The notes beneath the pieces were generated by a model. That model worked only from the letters and a program-made list of their open reading frames with translations. It did not search any database and had not been told where the DNA came from. The translations under genes were made by a program, and so were the position numbers. Positions 33,937-44,200 of a stretch of DNA of 64,000 nucleotides are shown here, piece after piece. This DNA comes from Pleodorina starrii. Lineage: Eukaryota; Chlorophyta; Chlorophyceae; Chlamydomonadales; Volvocaceae. Location of the stretch: the NCBI GenBank assembly GCA_030267565.1, contig BRXU01000053.1:186001-250000 (forward strand). The letters are read 5' to 3'. Every line of letters starts with the position of its first letter. The stretch's first letter is position 1.

Positions 33937-36323
33937 CTAAAAAGCGTGCTCCATCAGGGTTGGCGAGCGGCAGTCGGAAGTAGGAGAGGCAGGCGAAGGA
34001 AGCACAGGGATTGCGAGTGTATTGTACGCTCCGTTTGGGTGTTGCATGACTGGCGTGCATCGGTGCGCTAGCAAGCGCAACCCACAGCTGTACACTGCCG
34101 CCCAGCACCACGCCCCAAGAAAAGCCGTAAAAACCCAGTGCCCATGCAAAGGTGACAACTCCCTCTCCCAGTGCCGACCCCTTTCCCAGATCAGAAAGGT
34201 GACGCCCCCAACCCCAATATCACTCGCACCCGCACGGCTTAGGGCCAGGTGCGTGTTGGCCGGGTGACCTGACTTGAACCAGAAAGCGGGGGCTGTAGCG
34301 GCTGTGGCGGCCGATGGGTCTCGCTGCTGCGGCACTGCTGCCACGCACCGCACCGCTGCTGTGGACGTACGTGGTGGCCGCCTCCATCCAGGTGTCGGTG
34401 TCCTGCTTCGTCGCCATGCATACAGTCGCCTGTGCCTGCACCCCTGGTTGGGTTGCCGCCATCGTGGGGTCCGGCTGTAGGGCAAATGGCAGCTGCGGCT
34501 GTTAAGTCGGTGACGGTGGTGGGGTTTGTATCCGTGTTTCCGTGTCTGGGCCTGCGGCGGCGGCGGGGTCGGCAGCCGTTGCATCTGGGCCTGCACCGGT
34601 GGCTGGGCCTGCAGCTGTGGGGCTGGTGGCGGCGGCGGCACCCACGGCGGCGGCGGTGGGGACTGCCTCGATGGCGGGGCCCGAGGCGGGGATGGCGCCC
34701 GCAGTGGCGGCTGTGTCCGCGGTGGCGGTGGGGCCTGCTGCGGCGGCGGGGCCTGCTGGGGGTAAGTCGTTGTACTACTTACGGTCACGGTGACCCGTGG
34801 GGCCCTGGCTGCAGCAGCTGCCTGGTTTGCCCACATGGAGTTGGCGAGCCTGGGTGCCACGGCCGCCATGGCGGCCCACGTGTCTGCTCCGGCTGCAGCG
34901 GCAGTGATGTTGGCTGACGCCAGAGGCGTGGGTGGGGTAGTGTTCGTATCTTATTTTTGGGCTTTCGTTCCTGCGGACGAAAGGGGCCCGTTTTGGCCCG
35001 CTTCGCTCGTTGGCTGGCGGACGAACGGCCCCTCCGGGGCCGTCATTCGTTCGTCCGGCCGGACGAACCGGACGAACGCCTGAAACCGACTTGAAACCCT
35101 TAAGATTACCCGTTCCACCGTCAATGTTGTAAACGGCATACTATGCTTTGAGGTAACAACCAGGCTTCGAGTGCCTTGGTACGGCAAATGCCGTTGCAGC
35201 AAACTGCAGGCACAAGCCCCGGCCCGCCTCGATCGGCGCGGGCACGCACGGGCCCCGGTCCTGACCCGAGCCAGAAGAGGAATTTGATTGTCCGGCCAGA
35301 CGAACGTTGTACATTTCGGTCCATCTCTTTTCGTTTGGCTGGTGGACGAACGCAGGCCTTCGGCCGGCGTTTTGTTCGTCCGGCCGGACGAACGGGCCTT
35401 CGGCCGTTCGTCCAAAACGGCCCTTCGGGCCGTCGGATCATCCGGACGACGAAGATACGAACACTGGGGTGGGGGTGGAATGCGTGGGGTCATGCCGGGC
35501 GTGGTGCCCGTCCCCATGGGTGCGTGCTGTATTCCTGCTCCCACCTCGGGCTCCGGGCCCCATCTATCTGGTCCGCTGTACGGCCGCTACGTACGGTGGC
35601 GGCACCCCGCTCGAGGGGCCTGGCTGGGCCGGGGCAGCTGCGGTCTGGGCGGCTTGGTGTTGCTATTGCAACTGCTGCAGCCGCTGCATCTGGCGCGCCA
35701 GCTCCGTCCGTGGCGGCCGTTTGCAAGGCATGGTGAATGGTCCCCCCGATCTTTGGGCGTGAGCCTGTATGTCCAGGTGAGGCGCCGGCTTCTGGAACCC
35801 CGTCTTGTCCCATGTGCACCGCGGGGTGGAGTAGGACATCGCGAGGAACTCGGGGATGGCGCAAGGATCTAGGCGGACGTGAACGCCCTTGATTTCCCAC
35901 ACGGGGCGCTCCATCTTGTGCAGATTTGTGACGGGCAGCTGCACTTCCACTGCCGGGTCGCTGGGTAGGAGACGGACTGGTCCCAGCTGAAGGCGTCCCC
36001 GCTTGACGGCTGGCGAGGTGGCGAGCTGTGCCAGCCCGCCGTTCCGGAGCAGAACACTGATCTCTTGCACTGCGTGTGGTGCTGCTGGGGAGCTTCCGTT
36101 GGGGGCACGTGCTGATCCGTCCGCGGCCCAAGCGCGGGCCCAGCCTCCTCGGGCGGTACCAACGCGCGTAGTGTGCCCGTGAGGGCCTTGCCAAGCAAGC
36201 GGCCCAAACAGCTGGGAGTGTGTGTCCGCGGGGCCGGAGCCGGGCGGCTAAATGATTTCGAATGTGACGAAGTCCTGCTCCGTCGAGGAAGAGCTGGGCG
36301 CCCGCCGGAAGCCATCCCTTCAA
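33937..36323 (-). pseudogene. disrupted minus-strand coding-like region split by an inverted-repeat element
   Basis: On the minus strand 36315-35663 holds protein-like sequence in more than one frame. The clearest part contains EISVLLRNGGLAQLA, LQLGPVRLLPSDPAVEVQLP and VWEIKGVHVRLDPCAIPEFL. It ends in a run of RLQQLQ and a TAG. Beyond the inserted element (34939-35465) the strand continues with PTPLASANITAAAAG, WAAMAAVAPRLANSMWANQ and then a long Pro/Gln-rich stretch. The frame shifts between parts and I found no splice sites that repair them, so I call it broken. I do not recognise the family; a transposon-borne gene is possible given the flanking direct repeats. Confidence 0.4.
34939..35465. 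mobile_element. 527-bp non-autonomous element with 14-bp terminal inverted repeats
   Basis: The left end AGTGTTCGTATCTT (34939-34952) is the exact reverse complement of the right end (35452-35465). Both sides are flanked by GGGGT (34934-34938 and 35466-35470), a candidate 5-bp target-site duplication. The interior has no gene. It carries many copies of CGGACGAACG and CGTCCGGCCGGACG in both orientations, concentrated towards the two ends, like transposase-binding subterminal repeats. It interrupts the coding-like minus-strand sequence of this region. The target motif is G-rich, so the 5-bp duplication could be partly coincidental; the inverted repeats are not. Confidence 0.85.
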
Positions 36324-36602
36324 CTCCTCGGTGTAAATATATTATCTCTCAGCCTGGGGCCGATGTGGCTGTGAGCGAGTTGCTGAACTGTCGCCTGTCC
36401 ATTTGAACGTCGTTGGGGCGCGGAGGTCCGCGCCCGTCCGTTTTCAGCCATGATGGCCTGTCCTATCTAGGTATTTTGCATTACAGTCGAAATTTCGCGT
36501 TTGCCGCGGCCGAAGAGGTCGGCCAGTGGCAGTTCGCGGACGCACTTATGTTGTTGCGATACTGGAACGTGGTGTCTCGCCCTGGCAAGTGCTGTGCTGT
36601 TG

Positions 36603-36973
36603 TGATGGTCGTTGGCGGCCGTTGCCGTTTTGGTAGTCACGAGGGCCAAGATGTCGCCCAGCCCTGCCCTGCCCGGCCGTTTTTGTGCCCTCTGTTACCA
36701 TTACTGTATGCATACACGTTACATACGCGTAATACACGTTTCGCTGTCCCGCTCGTTCCCAACTTTCATTGCCCTTGTCCAAGGTCTCCTCCAGTGGACA
36801 TGGCAATGGCTACGTATAGCAACACGTCCATTATTTCTGTGTGTTATTTCCTCAGAAGGGGTCGCGTTCTAGTGGTCGTTGGTGGCCGTTTCATTTCTGG
36901 TCGTCACGAGGGCGATTATGTCGCCCAGCCCAGCCATGGCCGGACTGTCTTGTGCTTTCCGTTACTCATTTTG
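36603..36973 (+). repeat. imperfect tandem duplication of ~100 bp, 267 bp apart
   Basis: Segments at 36603-36710 and 36870-36973 share GGTCGTTGG.GGCCGTT, GTCACGAGGGC, TGTCGCCCAGCC and a CTGT/CTTTCCGTTACC-like end. The offset is a multiple of three, so a plus-strand frame (36413-37126) shows the pair as VVGGR...HEG...VAQP twice. I do not call the frame a gene, since it has no recognised domain. Confidence 0.6.
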
Positions 36974-37219
36974 TTCCGTCTCCTCTACGGCCGTCCGAAG
37001 TGTGCAGTGAGCACGCCCGAACCACTTTCGCGTTGCGCGTACCTTCCTGGTACTGCTTTTTACTGCTGTATTGGGTCCCACGTCCTGGGTCCCACGCTGT
37101 ACCCAGGGTTATACCCAGGGACATAAACCTCTTTTGGTTCTTAGAACCAAAATCGGTAATAACAAAGTCAATAGGAATGATGCGTAATTGCAGATCGACG
37201 GTTACGCATGCGGCCAGAG

Positions 37220-37583
37220 CGGACCACTATATCAAATGCGGTGACGCATGCGTACTGCTCAGGAAGGAGAACCAAGCGCCCGGAGGACGCAATCGTTGCG
37301 TAGAAACACATGCAAGAATGGCATAAGCAATGGAAGTCATTTGTGCGAGGCAAAACACGGGAGCGCGAACAGCGGGAAGGAGAAGGCCGAAACCGGGAAG
37401 CGGGCATTGCCACCACGAACGCGGAGAATGCAAAGGCAGCGCGAAGGAGTATCAACAAATGTTAGCGAGGGCATGCAACACGCCATAAAGACCAGATGGC
37501 GAGCTGTGACATACAGTTACGCGAACGGTTGACGCAATACGCGGAGACCTCTGCTGGACCGACACCGCGATCAGAAGAACAAA
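37220..37583 (+). repeat. ~350-bp direct repeat, copy 2
   Basis: Partner of 33347-33697. It is preceded and followed by extra copies of a GGTTACGCATGCG motif (about 37199 and 37613), also seen as GGTGACGCATGCG inside both copies. No TG..CA ends, primer-binding site or target duplication was found, so a true LTR is not shown. Confidence 0.8.
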
Positions 37584-38289
37584 TCCAATCTGAATGGCGC
37601 TTGGATGCAAAGCGACGGTTACGCATGCGCGAGGCGCAGGACCTAGGAGGCCGAAACCGGAGCATACATACGCTGCGATGCGCAGGTTCACTCGCGTCCA
37701 AAGGCTGTTTGCAGGGCGACGAAAACGACGCAGTAAACGGTGCGTGAACCTGGCGTTTACGCGCGAGGGTGATGAACAGGTAAAGCGACCAAGCACCGCA
37801 TCCGTACAAGAGCTGTCCGTCGAAGGAAGCCTCAAATTGTCGCCGGTATGAGCGGCTTCCCGAACGCTATACGTGGTTGCCACTGTCATTATAGGTGTTC
37901 GCCTTTCGCTGTCACAGCCCTGAACACCCGGAAGCAGCAGGTGTGACAGCGATCGGCGCAACAGCATCAGCAGCGGCCGCGACCGGCCGCGGGCGCGTCT
38001 TGCATAGAGACGGGATGCACGCGGATCGTAGGTGTCATTCCTTTCTTGACACAGCAATCAGCAGCGTTTCTGGCCGGGGGGAATCCGCATGGAAGTACCT
38101 GGCGGACGGCCATCTTCGGCACGTCCTCGGCCATCTTCGGTACGTCCTTTAAGGAGCACTGTCAGTGCGTACATGCTGGGGCAGCTCGCATTAGTACAAG
38201 ACAGTGTTGCAGCAACCATCAGCGGGTCGAGGCCCGAGCTGGAATGGCTCCTGGCGTCCTGGGGCAGGGCGGCCCAACCTGGGCTAGAA

Positions 38290-38502
38290 CGTTGAGGAGT
38301 AATAACACGCGTCTACCCGCCGGTAGCCCAGCTGAACCAAAGTGGCCTCGAGCAGGCTGTGCACAGTGCCCGGGAGCGGGCCGCAGCCCGGTTGTTGGGG
38401 GCAAGAAATGCGAGCGAAGTGCAGGCCGAACAGAGCCAGGATGTGCTGGAGCGGGCTGTGCATGATGCTCAGGAGCGCGTTGCAGCCCGGTTGCGCTGAC
38501 GA
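38290..38502 (+). pseudogene. short coding-like segment with an internal amphipathic repeat
   Basis: After a TGA the plus strand encodes about 66 residues up to another TGA, including two similar helical blocks LEQAVHSARERAAARL and LERAVHDAQERVAARL. Just upstream in another frame is a second ordered-looking stretch (PELEWLLASWGRAAQPGLER). Together they look like a fragment of a coiled-coil or repeat protein, broken or spliced. I cannot name it. Confidence 0.35.
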
Positions 38503-38639
38503 GGGTACGGTAGGCTAGGGTAGGGTAGTAGGGTAGGGTTCGCAAGGAAGACAACACCTTGGGCGTGCAGGTCGTCCTCTTCATCGTGTATACGGCGGAG
38601 CTGCAAAACTGCCGTGCGGACCGTCAGCCCCGCGGAACT

Positions 38640-38740
38640 GGGTTGTGAATCCTATGACGTGCCTAAGAATTAGGACACTGAATCTATGACCGGAAGGTCA
38701 CGAGTTCGATCGCGGCCTTCGCAGAGGGCTGGGTGACCAA
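38640..38740 (+). other. possible tRNA-derived (SINE-like) head
   Basis: GGTCACGAGTTCGATCGCGG at about 38696 resembles a Pol III B box / T arm with a short stem, and GCCTAAGAATTAGG upstream could stand for an anticodon-side arm. I could not fold a full cloverleaf or find a good A box, so a functional tRNA is not claimed. Confidence 0.2.
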
Positions 38741-39017
38741 TGGGGGCCCTGGTGTAGGACCAACAGCAGGCGATCGCATGGCTCTTTAGCCGCGTCCCTG
38801 TCCCCTGCACTGGTAGAACTCCTCACGGTTGAAGGTTCAACAAGGATGTGTCTGGTATGTCTGGGAAAAATGCGTGCGGGTTCCAAGGTGTGATCGGAGT
38901 GAGACGGGGCCCAGACACGGAGGGGTGGGCTAAGCAACCCATCTTAGTCATAAATGCGGTCGCCGTGGTTGTGGCTGGGCTGTACCCGCCGAAGAGGCAT
39001 CAGTCTGCTCCCTTAAC

Positions 39018-39434
39018 ACACGCTTGGGCTTACGGTCCAGCGTCAACTTTCCTTGTGCATGCGGTGCCACAGTGCCATGGCCGCCACCCCCGCCGGGGAC
39101 CGTGGTGGGACCGGGGGGGACTGGGGGGGACCGTGGTGAGACCGCCGGGGACCGGGGTTTTGGGCTTGATTGTGGACCCTCTGTCTGCCAGTTTTTCCCC
39201 GCTGTGATTGCCCCTGTATGTCGGGCTACGTGAAGCATGGGAATGCTTGGGTGTTGTTCACCGTTGAGCACAACGTGGGCAAAACGACGTGTGTAACGTG
39301 AAGGCCTTTGGGGCCCACAGGGGGAGGGTGGGGCATGGCCTCCGTGCTTTGCTAGTGGGTTAGGATGGCCACATTCAATCAAGATGTCATCCTGCCTGGG
39401 CACGCACACCCATGTAAGCCGCAGCATTCACGTC
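39018..39434 (+). repeat. ~420-bp direct repeat, copy 1
   Basis: Matches 39654-40093 in the same orientation, from ACACGCTTGGGCTTACGGTC to AGCATTCACGTC. Differences are single substitutions plus a few indels: a 25-base stretch present only here near 39150-39175 and a ~40-base stretch present only in the other copy near 39958-40010. Confidence 0.9.
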
Positions 39435-39552
39435 GCCCCTTCGTGCGGATGGCCCCTTCATGTGGGTCGCCCCTTCGTGCGGGTCGCCCCCCACTGCGGG
39501 TCGCGTTCCACTGCGGGACACCTCCCACTACGGGTCGCCCCTTCGTGTGCAG
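39434..39552 (+). repeat. degenerate ~17-bp tandem repeat between the two long copies
   Basis: Six or seven variants of CGCCCCTTCGTGCGGGT in a row, starting exactly where the first long repeat copy ends. Confidence 0.75.
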
Positions 39553-39653
39553 CCATGTGTTCTTGCGTCCACATTCACACATGTTTGGGTGGGAGTCGCA
39601 CGTGTGGATGGGAGTCGCCCCTTCATTCGCGCACAGCAGCGTGTGTGCGTGTG

Positions 39654-40093
39654 ACACGCTTGGGCTTACGGTCCAGCGTAAACGTTCCTTGTGCATGCGG
39701 TGCCCCAGTGCCATGGCCGCCACCCCCGTCGGGGACCGTGATGGGACCGGGGGGGACTGGGGGAGACCGTGGTGAGACCGCCAGGGACCCTCTATCTATC
39801 TGCCAGTTTTCCCCCGCTGTGATTGCCCTTGTCGGGCTATGTGAAGCATGGCATTGCTGGGGTGTTGTTCACCGTTGAGCACAACGTGGGCAAAACGACG
39901 TGTGTAACGTGAAGGCCTTTGGGGCCCACAGGGGGAGGGTCGGGCATGGCCTCCGTGCTAGTGCCCTGCTTTCCCCCTATCTACATGTCCGCTCAGACTA
40001 TCTCCAGTGTTAGGATGGCCACATTCGATCAACATGTCATCCTGCCTGCGCACGCACACCCATGTAAGCCGCACTTGCCGCAGCATTCACGTC
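39654..40093 (+). repeat. ~420-bp direct repeat, copy 2
   Basis: Partner of 39018-39434. Shared central block: GGTGTTGTTCACCGTTGAGC through CACAACGTGGGCAAAACGAC. Neither copy contains a frame I trust. Confidence 0.9.
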
Positions 40094-40530
40094 CGGACTG
40101 GTTTCAACCTAGGCATTTACAGGTTCTCGTGAGAGGTCCAGCCACTTCGTTGACCACGTGGCCCGAAGGTGCTGCATTAGCTGTACATATAGTATGATGA
40201 TCTGGGATGATCGTTTTGATAATAGCGTGGGATACAGGTCCTTCGTAACTCTCGGGATGGAACCTGCGATCCGCAATTCCAAGCCGACCTGTTACTGCTG
40301 CGTACCGCCGGGCGCTGGCTGCGGCACACTGACTATCGGCCGTCTTCCTATCAACACACGCTTTCCACAACTCAACGGCGCAACCAAATTCCGGGATCGC
40401 CGCAGGCCCTTCTTTCAAAGCTTGGAAAGTTGTGTGCCGCAGGCTGCGGTCAGCAGTCGCATGTCCGACTATTTCCAGCCAACTTATCCGAATACGAGAG
40501 CGAGCGTTGTCGCACAGCTACACTTTAAGT

Positions 40531-40620
40531 CATGTTTACGATAAGATGTCTCAGATTGGTTGCCTGAGCGACTTTCATGTTTACGATAAGATGTCTCAGA
40601 TTGGTTGCCTGAGCGACTTT
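40531..40620 (+). repeat. exact 45-bp tandem duplication
   Basis: Bases 40531-40575 (CATGTTTACG...GAGCGACTTT) are repeated without any change at 40576-40620. As 45 is a multiple of three, a plus-strand frame crossing it gains 15 residues, but no gene is supported here. The absence of any mismatch implies a very recent event or an assembly artefact. Confidence 0.95.
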
Positions 40621-40922
40621 CGGTCTTTGCCTCCGGCGTCATGTCACGATGGCTCCCTAGCTTTTAGTCGTCCTGTCAGTCAGGTCAGTCCGATCAGTCA
40701 GCCAACAGCAGCCAAGCACATGACCGGTCATCGACTAATCACGTGATCGGGTTTCATTCTTTAAACGTTTTGTTAATTGCTGTCCATCCTCGCTGGCACT
40801 ATGATAAGAGTGCCTCAAGCCTCCACATCGAAAGCGATTGCCCAGCTGGTTCCAAGCGGGCGAACCGAAGCGCACCGATGTTTTTGCGTTGTTGTCGCTG
40901 CACGCCTGTTGGAGTGTATATA

Positions 40923-40964
40923 TCTTCATATATACATATATCTGAAGATATGTATATATGAAGA
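40923..40964. repeat. perfect 17-bp AT-rich inverted repeat
   Basis: TCTTCATATATACATAT at 40923-40939 is the exact reverse complement of 40948-40964, with an 8-base loop. It forms a cruciform or RNA hairpin of 17 pairs in an otherwise GC-rich neighbourhood, about 270 bp beyond the 3' end of the minus-strand gene at 41233. Confidence 0.9.
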
Positions 40965-41232
40965 CAAGAATAGGCGCGCATGATTCATTTGAGGTTCGCC
41001 TGCTGTTGTCCTACCGGTCCAACCTAGCCTATCCGCCAGCTACCCCCAGTAGCCGCCACGGGAGGGACGAGCCCCGCCCCACGAGCCCTTGGCACTTGCT
41101 GCAGGGCGGCAGATTGTCATTGCGACGTGCGTCAAATGAGTCGTTGAGCGTCGTTGAGCCCTTGTCGAGTGCGCCGCCAGGCGGCTTACCGTCAGCCCGC
41201 AAATGCCTCCACCCCCTGGCCCTCCTCCTCGA

Positions 41233-44200
41233 CTACCTCCACTCGCCTGAAGACCAGGAACCCCCGCTCCCAAGATCCCCTCCGAGCCCCCTCGAGAAGG
41301 ACGGCGCCGCCGCCGCGCCCCCATCCTCGGCGGGCCCTGACCCCGCCGCCGCGCCCACCCCTAGCCCCGACTCCGCCCCCGCTGCAGATCCCGCCCCTCG
41401 CCCCATGAACGGCTCTCCCCCGCCTGCCCCCAACCCCGCCCCTCCCGCCACCCCAAAACCCGGCCCCGACCCCATGCCATACTCCGCGCCGGGCGCCATG
41501 TCCGACCCCGGCCCCGACCCCGCGTCTGTGCCCTGCGGCTGCACCTCCGACGGCGCCGCCGCCCCCGAAGCCGCCGCAACGTCGTACGTGTAGTACTGCG
41601 CCGCCGCCGCCGCTGCCGCCTCGGCCCGCCGCTGGCGCTCAACCGTAACGCTGACGGCCACGAAAAGGTCGCGGTTGACGTACGGATAGTCGTACAGCCA
41701 CACGCCAGACTGGGGCAAGTACAGCTCCCGTACCACCTGGCAGCAGCAGCAGAAGTGGGGATTTCCGGTTTGGGAGGAGTGGGGGAAGAGCATAACAGAC
41801 GGGCCACCCACGGATAGGCCGCCGCCCGTAAGAATACGGTACAACAAGACGGGGTGCAGGGTAATAAGAAATATACCGCAGCGGTGAAACGGAGGCGACA
41901 CGGGGGGAGGTCTTGCACACAGGTTCCCTCACGGGGTTACGGACACAGCGGTGTCGACCCTACCCGACCCGACCCGTCCGACCCGCCGGGCGGTGTCGGC
42001 CCTGGTCCCCGCCCGCACGCCGCGGTCCACACAGCTGCACCATCGGAGTTCAGTGCACGCTCACTTGCTCCTCCCCCTCCTGCATGTCCTGACATCATGT
42101 CTTTGCTCGGTTGGCTACCCTACCCTACCCTACCCTACCCTACCCTACCCTACCCTACCCTACCCTACCCTACCCTACCCTACCCTACCCTACCCTACCT
42201 CTGCTCTCAGCCGCCCTCTCTCATGTGTTTTTACTTGAAGCCCGATTTCTTTGCCCCCCCACCCGCCATTCGGTGTGATGGTGCAATGGTGTCCCCCACC
42301 CCACCCCACCCCACCCCCATTCTGCTTCGCCCTGCTGCTCTCACCTTGAAGGAACTGAAGCGGTCGTCGCGGCTGAGCACGAGCAGCTCCACGGCGTCAC
42401 CGGTGCGAATGGTTTCGGATCTGCCGAAACACAAGGGACAGGGCGCGACCCACACGGGACCAGCGAGAGGCTTAGCAGGCCTAGGCAGCGGCGGCGGCGG
42501 CGGTACTGTAACAGGGATGGGGCCGCAGCGATGGAATAAAGGCGACATTGGCGAACGGATCCGGGCGACTGGCGGGGGGCTGGGGGAGGAGCCGTTTCTG
42601 CCACGCACGCGAAACAAATTCAGCGCGTTCCTCCACGATAATTAGAGCAGCACCCCAGTGATCGCCGTCCGATCTTGAATGGCAAGCGAGCGAGCCACAC
42701 ACCCCCCAGCTCCGCCATGGGTGTGTGAGGGGTTCTGCAATGCCTCCCTCCCCCGGTCGCTCGCCCCATTGTACTGCCATACTCATTTAATCCCCCCCAC
42801 CCCCTCCCAAATCCCGGCTTGCTCTTGCCCCTCGTCGGCAACGCTCCTTCGTGATAGCATGTCTTCGCCCTACAAGCTCTCAGCACCACCACCCTCCACA
42901 CCAGCGTGTGCGCATGCACACGCCTCCAGATGCTGCCCGTTGGCTTCGCACCGCACCTGAGCTGGTACGGCAGCTCCAGGGAGACCCGCGCGCCACCGAC
43001 CCACGGGTCGCCCACCAGCAGTGACACCACGGGTGGCTCCTTGCTGAGCAGCATGCCGCCAATCGCCAGCCCGTTGATCTGAACATCCAGAACCTGCGCG
43101 GGTCAAATTGGGTCGGGTCGGGTCAGGGCGGCGCTCACACGCACGCCCGCACGCACGCCCGCACGCACGCGCTTACACGCAGATGTTTTTTTTACAGTTT
43201 TGACCTGGCTTTGGTGATATTTGTGCCTTCGAGAGTCGTTTTATGCAGCTATCGCGCACGCCTCCCGACCGCGAATTACCGGGCCGTACAGGAAACACGC
43301 AGGCGCTTTGCATGCTCACGATGCAGCCACGCCCAGTAGCCCACCCGCGCCGCGCCGCGCCGCGCCGCCGGCTCGCACACACGGCGGCGGCCAGGCAACT
43401 GCCAACAGCATACGGGCGCGCGGAAATGCAGCCGACCAGAAACCCTGAGCCAAGCCGCAGGGGGGAACCGCGGCGACGGCTCCCAGACGCCGGTCCGAGT
43501 GGAGCGCCAGAACCGACCCGCGGGTCCCGCCTTGCGCCTCGATCAACTGCTTACGTGGGTCCCACCCGAAACTTATAATACCAGGGGACAGCCCACGCGT
43601 TGAGCGCTGGAGCCAGTCTTTCACGGCCCTCTTGAGTGCTCTCATGAGATCGTCCGCCAACACCCAAGGTCCCGCCCGGCCCCCATTTCGTGTGTTGTGT
43701 GGGTAAAGCGAGAGTTGTGTGTGGGTAAAGCGAGCGAGAGTGAGGGAGAACCGTGATCGAGACCAAGTCCCCGTCTGCTTCCATCCCTCCGGCCCTGGCC
43801 GGTGCCGCTCGGCCGTTCCCTGCCGGGGCCCTGGGGTCGCTGCTGCGCCGCCAGACCCATCCCAGGATCCGCGCATTCCCACGTCGCACTCCCTTCAACC
43901 TCCGCCAAGCCCCACTGACCTCCCTTTAGCCTCCCTTCGCCAAGCCCCACCCGACCGGTCACAGCTCTTCCGGTATAGGTAACAGATATTGGTAACAGGT
44001 ACACATGGTAAGCCATTCCTGCATCCGTTGTTCCGTTCCACCGCCCACGTCGCGCCCTACCCCCCGCTGCGCTCTCGTCTTTCTGTCTGCTACGGTACCC
44101 ACCTCTGCCCGCCAGAGCCCCACGCAAGCAAAGTTCTTGGAGTAGAGATCCAGGTTTCGGATCCCAGCCCGGATCCAGGGGCTCCAGATGGGGTACAGCA

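Noticed and set aside
33347..37583. A proven LTR retrotransposon
   Set aside because: The direct repeats lack TG..CA ends, a primer-binding site and target duplications, and no reverse transcriptase or integrase is visible between them.
38640..38740. A functional tRNA gene
   Set aside because: Only a B-box-like arm is visible; no complete cloverleaf or A box could be drawn.
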